Shown: positions 17,322 to 25,313 of the stretch, in pieces | How positions within the stretch are numbered: position 1 is the stretch's first letter | Layout: every line of letters begins with the position of its first letter | Origin: Paracoccaceae bacterium | GTDB taxonomy: Bacteria; Pseudomonadota; Alphaproteobacteria; Rhodobacterales; Rhodobacteraceae | Reading direction: 5' to 3' | Length of the DNA: 52,110 nt | Assembly (NCBI GenBank): GCA_030148745.1 | Contig: JASBSV010000052.1 | Span: 1 to 52,110 of the forward strand | Program-made: the position numbers and the translations under genes | Notes under the pieces: model-generated | The model's database searches: none | Seen by the model: only the letters and a program-made list of their open reading frames with translations | Told to the model about the DNA's origin: nothing

Positions 17322-18307
17322 CCGGCCATCTGCCACTATTGCACGTAGAGAACCTGAAGGTGCATTTTCCCATTCGCGGCGGGCTCTTTGGTCGTCCGGT
17401 GGGCCATGTGCGGGCCGTAGACGGCATAAGCTTTACCATCGGCGCGGGCGAAACGCTTGGGCTGGTTGGGGAATCTGGTTGCGGCAAAACCTCAGCCGGA
17501 CGCGCCATATTAAAGATGGTGCGGCCAACCGGCGGCAGCATCCTGTTTGAAGGGGCCGATATCACAACCGCAACCGGCCGGGACCTTTTTGATATCCGTG
17601 CGCAGATGCAGGTTATTTTTCAGGACCCCGCCTCATCCCTGAACCCAAAGATCAGCATTGAAAAAAGCATAGGCGAGCCGCTTTTCGTGCATGAAGGGTT
17701 GCGCGGCAAAGCGCTCAGCACCCGGGTCGGCGATCTTCTGGAAACCGTCGGCCTGCCGCGCAGCAGCGCGCGCAGATACCCGCATCAGTTTTCCGGCGGT
17801 CAGCGTCAGCGCATCGTGATTGCGCGCGCGCTGGCGCTGCGCCCCAAGCTTGTGATCTGCGACGAGCCTGTCTCGGCGCTGGACGTTTCGGTTCAGTCTC
17901 AGGTGCTGAACCTGCTCAATACCCTCCAGCGCGACCTGGGGATGGCCTATTTGTTTATCTCGCATGATTTATCGGTGGTGCGCCATATTTCTGACCGCGT
18001 GGCGGTGATGTATCTGGGACGGATCGTAGAGCTGGCCAGAACCACCGATCTGTTTGAGCGCCCGCAGCACCCCTACACCCGCGCATTGATCAGCGCGATC
18101 CCCCTGCCCGATCCGGTCCGCCAGCGGCGGCGCGAAAAAACCCTGATCGAAGGTGAGATCCCCAGCCCGGCCAACCCGCCCGACGGCTGCGCCTTTCACA
18201 CACGCTGTCCGCTGGCCCAAAGCATCTGCCGCGCAGAACGCCCGCCGTTGACCCAGGACGGGGCTGGCCATTGGGCCGCATGTCATTTCAAAGACGCAGG
18301 CCAATGA
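17318..18307 (+). CDS. ABC transporter ATP-binding protein, DppF type
   Basis: A 329-residue ATPase of the DppF/OppF class: Walker A GESGCGKT near residue 50, Q-loop VIFQDPASSLNPK, signature FSGGQRQRI, Walker B LVICDEPVSALDVSVQSQ and the C-terminal CAFHTRCPLAQSIC motif. ATGA overlap with the previous gene. Last gene of the operon; it converges on the guanidine locus with a gap of about 150 bases in which I see no clear terminator. Confidence 0.93.
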   Translation: MTGHLPLLHVENLKVHFPIRGGLFGRPVGHVRAVDGISFTIGAGETLGLVGESGCGKTSAGRAILKMVRPTGGSILFEGADITTATGRDLFDIRAQMQVIFQDPASSLNPKISIEKSIGEPLFVHEGLRGKALSTRVGDLLETVGLPRSSARRYPHQFSGGQRQRIVIARALALRPKLVICDEPVSALDVSVQSQVLNLLNTLQRDLGMAYLFISHDLSVVRHISDRVAVMYLGRIVELARTTDLFERPQHPYTRALISAIPLPDPVRQRRREKTLIEGEIPSPANPPDGCAFHTRCPLAQSICRAERPPLTQDGAGHWAACHFKDAGQ

Positions 18308-18456
18308 AATGACGCGCGGCTTATGGGTTTCGAAGGCGCATATCCGGCCAAAGCCGAAGCCTGCAAAAACGGGTATGCGAACCAACCAATGGATGATCTG
18401 AGCGCCTGACCTGACGAAATAGCGGTCTTAGCGTCATCGCGGCCACAAGGCGCGGC

Positions 18457-18942
18457 CTAGCCCTTCAACTCCTCCTTTCGCGCGTGAAGAAAATCGCGGA
18501 TATCCAGCGTCGATTTTTCATCCATCGAAACATAGACAAGGCCCATGTTGGTGCGCTCGCTGACCATCTGGCCGGGAAATGGCAGATAGCTAAGCTCGCG
18601 CGAACCGAACGAGGGCGCGGCGGTGCCGACCTGCCATTCGGTCTTTAGCTCCACATCGACCAGTTTAAGCGCCCTCTCGCCGCCCTTGCCGGGCCGCTCG
18701 AAGGGCACTCCGGCCAGTTTGAGATAGCTGGTCTTATCGGCGGCCTGAACAAACCCATCGATGAACTGCGCCGCCAGCACCTGCAGATCGGCGGCCTCGT
18801 CATGCTCATGCATATGGCTGTGCAGATGATCGCCATGGGCGTGGTTGTGCCCATGCCCGTGGGCGGCATGGGTGTGAGTGTCAGGATAGGCATGGCCATG
18901 ATGGTGGTGCTGGGCGTGCCCCTGCGGGTGATCATGTGGCAT
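18457..18942 (-). CDS. Histidine-rich small protein, candidate nickel-handling partner of guanidine hydrolase
   Basis: A 161-residue protein in two parts. Residues 1-47 contain 20 histidines, arranged as HHHH and many HxH pairs, a composition typical of Ni/Zn storage or delivery domains (HypB, SlyD and UreE tails). Residues 50-161 are an unfamiliar mixed alpha/beta domain with LAGVPFERPGKGGERAL, VELKTEWQVGTAAPSFGSREL and a short C-terminal helix. There is no P-loop, so it is not HypB, and no HypA-type zinc cysteines. The ATG overlaps the end of the ureohydrolase gene by 11 bases, so the two are translationally coupled. Since guanidine hydrolase needs Ni2+, a role in metal delivery or storage is likely but is inference. 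No signal peptide. Confidence 0.85.
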   Translation of the reverse strand: MPHDHPQGHAQHHHHGHAYPDTHTHAAHGHGHNHAHGDHLHSHMHEHDEAADLQVLAAQFIDGFVQAADKTSYLKLAGVPFERPGKGGERALKLVDVELKTEWQVGTAAPSFGSRELSYLPFPGQMVSERTNMGLVYVSMDEKSTLDIRDFLHARKEELKG

Positions 18943-20176
18943 TGGACCACCGCTTTCCTTCAAACTTGCCATGCGGGATGCTGACCGGCTTGTCGATATG
19001 CGCCTTGTGCTTGCCCAATGTGCCATGCGCCACCATCGAGCCCAGCACATCGACGATCACCCGCGTTCCCATCAGCGCGGTGATGTCCGACGTGTCATAG
19101 GGCGGCGATACCTCGACCAGTTCCATGCCGCAAATCCCCTCGGCCGCCACCTTCGAGGCCAGCGCCAGTGCCTCGCGCGGCAGGAAACCGCCGGGCTCGG
19201 GCCAGCCGGTCCCGGGCACGAAGCCGCAGTCGATACTGTCGATATCAAAGGACATATAGACCATATCGACCCCGTCCCAGGCCATCTCGAGCGCCATCTC
19301 GGCGGTCCTGTCGACGCCCATCCTCTCCATGTCGGACATGGTGATGATATTGGTCTCGCGCTCGCGCGCGACCTTGACCGCCTCGCGCGGCACCTGCCAG
19401 CCGCCGATCCCGACCTGCACCAGATTTTTGGCCGGAACATTGGGCAGGTTGGTCGAATGGAACCAGGGCGTGGTATGCATCCGCTCGTCCAGATCCTTTT
19501 CCTGGATGTCGGCATGGCGGTCGAAATGCACGATACCGATCTTTTTCGAGGTGCATTCGGCGATGCCGCGCACGCAGGGAAATCCGATCGAGTGATCGCC
19601 CCCGATCATCACCGGCAAGCTGCCCGAGCTGAATACATGGCTGACCGCGCGGCTGATCTGGTCAAAGCTTTTTTCGATATTGGCGGGAATGGTGAACACA
19701 TCGCCGGCATCGCACAGCGTCATCTGCTCGCGCAGATCGACCGCCATTTCATAGTTATAGGGCGTATAAAGCGCCGAAATCTTACGCACCCCCTGCGGGC
19801 CAAAGCGGGTGCCGGGGCGATAGGTCGTTCCGCCGTCAAAGGGAATGCCCAGAACCGTGGCGTCATAATCCTTTACCTCGGTGACATCCTCGGCATAGGG
19901 CGCCTTGAGAAAGGTATTGATGCCGGCGTAATGCGGCAACTCACCGCGCGCAAAGGTGGGGATCGATTTATCCTCGATCGAATCCGCCCCGGTCAGCCCC
20001 ATGCGAAGCGCCCAGTGGCGCTCCTCGACCCAGCCGCCTTCGGGCAGCTCGGCCTCGGCCTTCATCGATTTCCAGCCCTGAAGCCGGGTCAGATCGGGGT
20101 GATGATAGCGGGCCTGCGCATGGCGCTGATCGGCCGGGTGGTGCGAGCGGCTGCGCTCAGGTTTGATCGGGAACAT
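18932..20176 (-). CDS. gdmH: Ureohydrolase, probable Ni2+-dependent guanidine hydrolase (agmatinase family)
   Basis: Likely hydrolyses guanidine to urea and ammonia in the cytoplasm. The 414-residue protein has the ureohydrolase metal ligands: GGDHS (His195), FDRHAD (Asp219, His221, Asp223) and SFDIDSID (Asp311, Asp313). It differs from ordinary agmatinases by an N-terminal extension of about 60 residues and the long insert after the second motif (QEKDLDERMHTTPWFHSTN, then VQVGIGGWQVPRE), features I associate with the cyanobacterial guanidine hydrolase. Context decides: it follows a guanidine-I riboswitch and the matching ABC importer. The ATG at 20176 has AAGGAGGT and overlaps the ATPase gene by 20 bases. 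Most pipelines would name it agmatinase (speB). Confidence 0.82.
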   Translation of the reverse strand: MFPIKPERSRSHHPADQRHAQARYHHPDLTRLQGWKSMKAEAELPEGGWVEERHWALRMGLTGADSIEDKSIPTFARGELPHYAGINTFLKAPYAEDVTEVKDYDATVLGIPFDGGTTYRPGTRFGPQGVRKISALYTPYNYEMAVDLREQMTLCDAGDVFTIPANIEKSFDQISRAVSHVFSSGSLPVMIGGDHSIGFPCVRGIAECTSKKIGIVHFDRHADIQEKDLDERMHTTPWFHSTNLPNVPAKNLVQVGIGGWQVPREAVKVARERETNIITMSDMERMGVDRTAEMALEMAWDGVDMVYMSFDIDSIDCGFVPGTGWPEPGGFLPREALALASKVAAEGICGMELVEVSPPYDTSDITALMGTRVIVDVLGSMVAHGTLGKHKAHIDKPVSIPHGKFEGKRWSNAT

Positions 20177-20924
20177 TTGCTACCTCCTTGATAGTCTGGA
20201 ACGGGATGCCATCGTCGCGGGCATCGAAGTCATAGGTGATGGTTGCGCCATAGGCGCCCGGGTCATGCGGGTCCCAGCGGGGCTTGTCGAAGACCAGCAC
20301 CCGGTCGCCAAGTTTGAACCCTTCGGCCAGATCATGGGTGACCATGAATACGGTCATCGGCGCGGCGGCGCGGAGCTCGGTCAGAAAATCATGCATGGCC
20401 AGCCGGGTGCCGGGATCGAGCGCGCCGAAAGGTTCGTCCAGAAGCAGGATCCGGGGCTTGGCGGCCAGCGCCTGTCCGATGGCCAGCCGCTGCTGCATCC
20501 CGCCCGAAAGCGTGGCCGGATAGGCATCGGCCACATGGCCAAGCCCGATACGCTCCAGCGTGGCATCGGCGCGGGCGCGCGCGGCCTTTTTTGCGGCGCC
20601 GAAAAACCGGCCCAGCGGGCGGCGAAAGCTTTCGCCGGCGATGATATTCTCGCGCACGCTCATATGAGGAAAGACCGAATATTTCTGAAACACCACCCCG
20701 CGGTCCGGCCCCGGCTCGGCCGCCGGAACGGCGCCGCCGATGCGAATTGCGCCGCGGCTCGGCTGCTCCTGCGCCAGCAAGAGCCGCAGAAAGGTGGATT
20801 TGCCGCAGCCCGAGGCACCGACGATCGAGATGAACTCGCCCTCATCGACCTCAAGATTGACCCGTTCAAGGATCGGGCGGCCGTCATAAGACTGAAAGAT
20901 GTTCTGCGCCGAAACAAAGCTCAT
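20157..20924 (-). CDS. ABC transporter ATP-binding protein, NitT/TauT type (guanidine import)
   Basis: A 255-residue ATPase: Walker A GASGCGKS (about 37-44), Q-loop VVFQKYSVFP, signature LSGGMQQRL, Walker B ILLLDEPFGALD, H-loop FMVTHDL. It resembles ATPases of nitrate/sulfonate/taurine importers and carries an additional C-terminal tail (RWDPHDPGAYGATITYDFD) common in this urea-carboxylase/guanidine-associated branch. ATGA overlap with the permease; the gdmH RBS lies inside its 3' end. Energises uptake together with the next two products. Confidence 0.92.
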   Translation of the reverse strand: MSFVSAQNIFQSYDGRPILERVNLEVDEGEFISIVGASGCGKSTFLRLLLAQEQPSRGAIRIGGAVPAAEPGPDRGVVFQKYSVFPHMSVRENIIAGESFRRPLGRFFGAAKKAARARADATLERIGLGHVADAYPATLSGGMQQRLAIGQALAAKPRILLLDEPFGALDPGTRLAMHDFLTELRAAAPMTVFMVTHDLAEGFKLGDRVLVFDKPRWDPHDPGAYGATITYDFDARDDGIPFQTIKEVANVPDQT

Positions 20925-21733
20925 AACGCGGCCTCGCTCCACGGAAAGGCGCGGCGCGACAGCCAGCGCAGCATCAGATCCATCGCAAAGGCCAGCGCCG
21001 TGATCCAGGCGACATAGGTCAGGATGACATCCATCGCCAGATAGCGGCGCACCAGAAAGATGCGATAGCCAAGCCCCTGATCGGCGGCGATCGCCTCGGC
21101 CGCGATCAGAAAAAGCCAGGCCGGCCCCAGCGACAGGCGCAGCGCCTGTATCAGCCGCGGCAAAAGCTGCGGCAGCGCCACGCGCAGCGCAATCACACCG
21201 CTGGACGCGCCCAGTGTTTCGGCCTTGACGATCATCTCGCGCGGAATTTCGATCACCCGCTGGCTCAGGTCGCGGATCATAAACGGCAGGATGCCCACCA
21301 CGATCAGCACCACTTTCGAGGTTTCACCCAGACCGAAGACGATGAACAGGATCGGCAGCATCGCAAGCGGCGGGATCATCGACACCACCGAGACAAACCC
21401 CGAGAATGCGGCGCGCATATGCGGCTGCAGACCGATGAGCAGGCCAAAGATCACCGCCAGAACCGCCGATATCCCCACACCCAGCGCCAGACGGATCAGG
21501 CTGGCCGCCGTATCGTGCCACAGCAGGATCCGGCCCGAACGTTTGTCGGGCGTGGTAAACAGCCGCTCGGCGGTTTGAGCGATTGTCGCGGGCGCCGGCA
21601 AAAGCTTGTCTGAAGGGTTCTCGGCAAGCCGCATCTGCGAGCCGATAATATAGGCCACAAGGACCGCCACGAAAGGCAGAGCGGCCAGAAACACGCCCAG
21701 GGCAAGACCTGGCCTGCGGTTGATAAATCGCAT
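20921..21733 (-). CDS. ABC transporter permease, NitT/TauT type (guanidine import)
   Basis: A 270-residue inner-membrane permease with six hydrophobic segments and an EAA loop (REMIVKAETLGASSGVIALRVALPQLLPRL). A single permease gene implies a homodimer. N-terminal helix LALGVFLAALPFVAVLVAYIIG is followed by a periplasmic loop with KLLPAPATIAQTAERLF, typical of the NitT/TauT branch. Lies 27 bases after the binding-protein gene. Confidence 0.92.
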   Translation of the reverse strand: MRFINRRPGLALGVFLAALPFVAVLVAYIIGSQMRLAENPSDKLLPAPATIAQTAERLFTTPDKRSGRILLWHDTAASLIRLALGVGISAVLAVIFGLLIGLQPHMRAAFSGFVSVVSMIPPLAMLPILFIVFGLGETSKVVLIVVGILPFMIRDLSQRVIEIPREMIVKAETLGASSGVIALRVALPQLLPRLIQALRLSLGPAWLFLIAAEAIAADQGLGYRIFLVRRYLAMDVILTYVAWITALAFAMDLMLRWLSRRAFPWSEAAL

Positions 21734-21760
21734 CGGACCCCCCTGCCCCGGGCGCTTTGC

Positions 21761-22813
21761 TCAAAGCCCGCCGTCGGCGGCCATCTGCATATAGCTGGTG
21801 TCAAAGCGCATCTTGACGTTGCCCGCATCCCCGGTCGTGGTGCCGTCGGGATAGGCCACACCGACGAAATCGGCACTGGGGGCGCCTTCGCCAAGAATAC
21901 CCTTGTCGAAAAGGAACTCCGCGACGCTGACCATGGTGGTTTTCAGAGCCGGCGAGGCGGTAAAGGCCACCGCTTCGGCCGGGGTCCAGAACATCTTGGT
22001 CGAGGCAAGCTGCGCCTTATAGCCGGTCAGATCCGTGCCCGAAGCTTCGGCCATCGCGCTCAGCGCCGCCTCATCGCCTGCCGCCATCAGGCCCATCACC
22101 TCATACCACGCCCCGACAAGCGCCTTGCCGAAGGCCGGGTTGTCGGCCAGCGTTGCGGTATTGACCCACATGATATCCAGAATCTCACCGGGAATATCGG
22201 CACTGTCATAGATCTTGTTTGCGCCCGGCTCGGCCATGATGGCCGACACCAGCGGGTTCCATGTGACGACCGCCTGCACATCCGGCGTGGCATAGGCGGC
22301 GATCATATCGGCATCCGAGGTGTTGATCACCCCGCCCAGATCGCTTTCCTTCATGCCGACACTGTCCAGCGCCCGCGCCAGCAGGTAGTGCGAAACGCTC
22401 AACTCGACCAGATTGACCGGCTTGCCCCTGAGCGAGGTCAGATCGCCCTCGCCCTTCAGGATCACCGCGTCATTGCCGTTGGAATAATCGCCCACGATCA
22501 GCGCCGTGGTGTCCACACCGCCGCCCGAGGGGATTGAAAGCGTGTCCATATTGGTCGCCGTCACGCCGTCAAAGGCGCCGGCGGTATATTGATTGATGGA
22601 TTCGATATAGTCGTTGATCTGCACGATCTCGACATTGATCCCGTATTTCGCCGCCCATTTGTCCATGATGCCGCTATCGGCAAGATAGCCCCATGGCATC
22701 CAGCCGACATAGATCGACCATGCCACCTTGAAATCGGTCTTCTTTTCGGCTGTCGCCGGCGATACCAGAGCGGCCGCAATCAGCGCCGCGGCCAGCAAGC
22801 TTTTCTTAAACAT
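21761..22813 (-). CDS. ABC transporter periplasmic binding protein, urea-carboxylase/guanidine-associated
   Basis: A 350-residue periplasmic protein with a Sec signal (KKSLLAAALIAAALVSPATA). The mature start (VAWSIYVGWMPWGYL), the segment INDYIESINQYTAGAFDG and the block GGGVDTTALIVGDYSNGND are what I know from the binding proteins found beside urea carboxylase and under ykkC riboswitches. These systems were first named urea or nitrate type, but their riboswitch points to guanidine as ligand. The ATG at 22813 has GGGAGA at eight bases. First gene after the riboswitch. Confidence 0.9.
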   Translation of the reverse strand: MFKKSLLAAALIAAALVSPATAEKKTDFKVAWSIYVGWMPWGYLADSGIMDKWAAKYGINVEIVQINDYIESINQYTAGAFDGVTATNMDTLSIPSGGGVDTTALIVGDYSNGNDAVILKGEGDLTSLRGKPVNLVELSVSHYLLARALDSVGMKESDLGGVINTSDADMIAAYATPDVQAVVTWNPLVSAIMAEPGANKIYDSADIPGEILDIMWVNTATLADNPAFGKALVGAWYEVMGLMAAGDEAALSAMAEASGTDLTGYKAQLASTKMFWTPAEAVAFTASPALKTTMVSVAEFLFDKGILGEGAPSADFVGVAYPDGTTTGDAGNVKMRFDTSYMQMAADGGL

Positions 22814-22869
22814 CGACTGTCTCCCGTCATTGCGTTCCGTGATGTCAGCCATCAGCCCGCTGGAGGTTC

Positions 22870-22898
22870 AAAAAGATTAGGCGCGGACGAGCCGACGC
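22870..22898 (-). terminator. Candidate riboswitch-controlled terminator
   Basis: On the minus strand GCG-UCGG-CUCG-UCCG-CGC (22898 to 22881) can fold into a stem with one mismatch and a G-U pair, followed by CUAAUCUUUUU. The left arm shares bases with the 3' side of the aptamer's closing stem (CUGCG, 22900-22896), so aptamer and terminator exclude each other. Guanidine-I riboswitches usually switch expression on this way. The stem is weak, so translational control is an alternative. Confidence 0.5.
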
Positions 22899-23010
22899 AG
22901 TAATCTCCCGGGATTTTCCCCCGCCGTGTACCTGCGCGGAGTTTGCCACGCAGGCGGCGTCTCTTGGACCTGACCTTCCAGCCGAAGCGGAACCCTAGAC
23001 ACCCTGCACC
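22896..23010 (-). ncRNA. Guanidine-I riboswitch (ykkC aptamer)
   Basis: Reading the minus strand, the leader of the binding-protein gene contains the conserved ykkC blocks in order: CTAGGGTTCCGC (22998-22987), AGGTCCAAGAGACGCCG, then ACACGGCGGGGGAAAATCCC and GGGAGATTACTGCG. A closing stem is possible between TGCAG (23008-23004) and CTGCG (22900-22896). These elements form the guanidinium pocket in known structures. The aptamer lies about 85 bases before the ABC/hydrolase operon and explains its regulation: free guanidine induces import and hydrolysis. Confidence 0.92.
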
Positions 23011-23168
23011 TGTGAGCCTGCCCGGCGGCCGTGCCCCGTGACAAGAGAACGCCGGAAACCGTATCGAAACCGGCGCGGCGAGCTTAATAATTAGGCACTT
23101 TAAGGGGCCAGAGACGCCCAAAGCAGCAAAACCTGTGTCACAGCCCCCGAATACCCTAGCCTGAGGTC

Positions 23169-23954
23169 ATGACTTTTCCGATCGCAGAGCCTTGGTATCA
23201 CACCGAATCCCTTGATCGCCGACTGTGGCGTATTACTGAGCCGCATGTTCATCCGATTTTTTCCGCCAACATCCATCTGGTATTGGGCAGCGAAGCTGAT
23301 CTGGTGATCGACAGCGGCATGGGGATTGCCCCGCTGCGTCCTCTCGTGGACCGGCTGCGCGACGATAGGGGAAAACCACTGATCTGTCTTTCGACCCATA
23401 CCCATGTCGATCATATCGGCGCGGCCCATGAGTTTGACATCCGGTATGTTCATCCTCTCGAGCGCCAGGAACTCGCCAAACCGCAACCTTATTCCCTAAA
23501 TAGCGCCGATATCCCGCCGTCCCTTATCTCAATATTTATCGAAGCGGGATATGAACCGCTCTGGCCGTGGCTCATAGATGCCTTGCCCTATGCCGGCTAT
23601 GACCCTGCGCGTTATGTCCTACGGGGGAGTGCAGCCACGAAGACCATCGAAGAAGGCGATCTGATCGACCTTGGCGACTGGCAGGCGCAGGTGCTTCACC
23701 TGCCTGGCCATTCGCCGGGACAAATAGGTCTGTTTCACGCTCCCAGTGGCACGCTCTTTGGCGCCGATGCAATCTATGACGGTCCGCTCATCTATAGCGG
23801 ACCGGGGATGAATCTGTCAGATTATGCCTCAACCCTGCGACGCCTGCGCGACCTTCCTGTCCATGTGGTGCACGGCGGGCACGATCAGGCATTCGGCAAG
23901 GTCCGCCTAGACGTGATCGTGGCGCAATACCTCGCACTTTGGCAGATGGGTTAG
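23169..23954 (+). CDS. MBL-fold metallo-hydrolase
   Basis: A 261-residue metallo-beta-lactamase-fold hydrolase with the full di-metal set: HTHVDH (His77, His79, Asp81, His82), LPGHSPGQ (His181), Asp200 in GADAIYDG and HGGHD (His235, His238). Such enzymes cleave thioesters, lactones, cyclic amides and phosphoesters; the substrate is not readable. No signal peptide. It is transcribed away from the guanidine riboswitch operon, and its last four bases overlap the end of the gene on the other strand. RBS is weak (GAGG close to the ATG). Confidence 0.88.
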   Translation: MTFPIAEPWYHTESLDRRLWRITEPHVHPIFSANIHLVLGSEADLVIDSGMGIAPLRPLVDRLRDDRGKPLICLSTHTHVDHIGAAHEFDIRYVHPLERQELAKPQPYSLNSADIPPSLISIFIEAGYEPLWPWLIDALPYAGYDPARYVLRGSAATKTIEEGDLIDLGDWQAQVLHLPGHSPGQIGLFHAPSGTLFGADAIYDGPLIYSGPGMNLSDYASTLRRLRDLPVHVVHGGHDQAFGKVRLDVIVAQYLALWQMG

Positions 23955-24685
23955 TCAAAAAGCTCAAGCGGGGCCTGCATCTGCTGGCCTGTGAAGCCAA
24001 TGCTGGCAAGGCTATAGCCCGTCTCGCACCGGCAAAGAATTTCCTGCCCTTCGAGAAAAGGATTGGTCGCAAGCACGGCACGCCCCCTCTCGCCGTCCCA
24101 TTCGCCAAAGGCATAGACCGAACGGAAATGCTCGGTCAGCAACCGCTTGGGCATCCTGCCCATCTCTAGTACCGCAATCAATGGCCCTGAAGCCGGCGCT
24201 CCGGGCAAACCAACCCCGACAAGAAACCTGGCGCGGGAAAAGACGACAACGCCTTCAAGCCCGGCCCAGCGGACAAAATGTGCCTTGACCGGGCGCTCCG
24301 GTATTTGTTGCCACATTTCGGTATAATCAGCGTGGATGCCATCCTCCCTCAAGGTACCGGCCGCCTCAAATGACATGCGCCGGGCATCCACCCGCTCCGG
24401 CACCCCGTGCCAGTTGATCCGTCGCTGCCAGGTGCACACGCCCTTATCGACCGTGGCAGTTCCGGCAAAACCCTCGGCCTGCATCAGCGTCAGAAGGGCC
24501 GGCGCCTCAAACGCATCGAGCGCCGCGGCGCCATCCAGTTTTGGGCGGCTGGCGGGGATACGAATATCGGCAAAAAGCGGCCCGAACTGCATCCAGTGAA
24601 CTCTGGTCGTCTTATCATAATGCTCTGGCGACCTGATCCAGATCCGCCGCCAATGCTCCTGCAGATCCGATAAAGCGACGCTCAC
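23951..24685 (-). CDS. Conserved hypothetical protein, possibly lipocalin-like
   Basis: A 244-residue soluble protein whose function I do not recognise. It starts with a WRRIWIRSPEHYDKTTRVHWMQ region, has alternating polar/hydrophobic strands (FADIRIPASRP, ATVDKGVCTWQRRINWHGVP, DGIHADYTEMWQQ) and a C-terminal part with RAVLATNPFLEGQEILCRC. The pattern suggests a beta barrel of lipocalin type. GTG start at 24685 overlaps the isochorismatase stop (GTGA), so it is the coupled last gene of the PotABCD-like operon and may serve the same pathway. Confidence 0.75.
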   Translation of the reverse strand: MSVALSDLQEHWRRIWIRSPEHYDKTTRVHWMQFGPLFADIRIPASRPKLDGAAALDAFEAPALLTLMQAEGFAGTATVDKGVCTWQRRINWHGVPERVDARRMSFEAAGTLREDGIHADYTEMWQQIPERPVKAHFVRWAGLEGVVVFSRARFLVGVGLPGAPASGPLIAVLEMGRMPKRLLTEHFRSVYAFGEWDGERGRAVLATNPFLEGQEILCRCETGYSLASIGFTGQQMQAPLELFD

Positions 24686-25299
24686 GCAGCCCTGGCTTTC
24701 CGTTCGGCAAGAGCGATAACAATCTGATCTGTGGTCTGCACTGCCCCCTCTTGCAGGTATTCCATCGCATTGAGCGAGGCATCATGGGCCGCCTGCGAGG
24801 TGCCTCCCACACTGTCGGCAATTACCCGGCAGTAATAGTCATGCTGATGCCCGTCAGCAAAGGTGTAATGCACGCAAACATCAGTCATGCCGCCGATCAG
24901 AATTAGCGTTTCGGCCTTCAGCCCCTTTAGAAGGATCTCGAGTTCGGTCCCGAAAAAACATGAATAGCGGCGTTTATGGATGAAATAGTCGCTGTCACGC
25001 ATGTCCATCTCTTCTGCTGCCACGGGCGTGCCGAGTTCGCCTTCGAGACAGTGGATCCCTTCTGAGCCATCCAGTTCCCGCCCGTAATCCACCATGTCGC
25101 GCCGGTGGATTTCCTGAAAGAACACAACCGGGATCTCCGCCTTATGGGCGGCATCGATCACGCGGCGCGCGCGGGCCATGTTCTCGGCATAGCCTTCCAT
25201 CGTGGGAATACCGGCATTGCAACGCGGCAGAAACGCGCCTTTTTGAATATCGATCACGATCAGGACGATATTGCCGACCAGCGTGGGTTGACGAGGCAT
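24682..25299 (-). CDS. Isochorismatase-family cysteine hydrolase
   Basis: A 205-residue cysteine hydrolase with the catalytic triad visible as Asp17 (LIVIDIQKGAF), Lys109 (FIHKRRYSCF) and Cys142 (GGMTDVCVHYTFADG). This family includes nicotinamidase, N-carbamoylsarcosine amidase, biuret and ureidoacrylate amidohydrolases. The position behind a polyamine-type importer suggests an amide or carbamoyl-amide substrate. The ATG at 25299 follows AAAGGA and lies 14 bases after the permease gene. Confidence 0.9.
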   Translation of the reverse strand: MPRQPTLVGNIVLIVIDIQKGAFLPRCNAGIPTMEGYAENMARARRVIDAAHKAEIPVVFFQEIHRRDMVDYGRELDGSEGIHCLEGELGTPVAAEEMDMRDSDYFIHKRRYSCFFGTELEILLKGLKAETLILIGGMTDVCVHYTFADGHQHDYYCRVIADSVGGTSQAAHDASLNAMEYLQEGAVQTTDQIVIALAERKARAA

Positions 25300-25313
25300 G
25301 GCAGGTCTTCCTT

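Noticed and set aside
18457-18942. HypB or SlyD identity for the His-rich protein
   Set aside because: No P-loop GTPase motifs and no FKBP-type residues are present; only the His-rich tail is shared.
18971-20191. Plus-strand frame of 406 codons
   Set aside because: Shadow of the ureohydrolase gene.
22850-23100. PRPP or ppGpp variants of the ykkC class
   Set aside because: The blocks match the guanidine-I type, and the downstream genes are a guanidine-type importer and hydrolase rather than purine or branched-chain amino acid genes.
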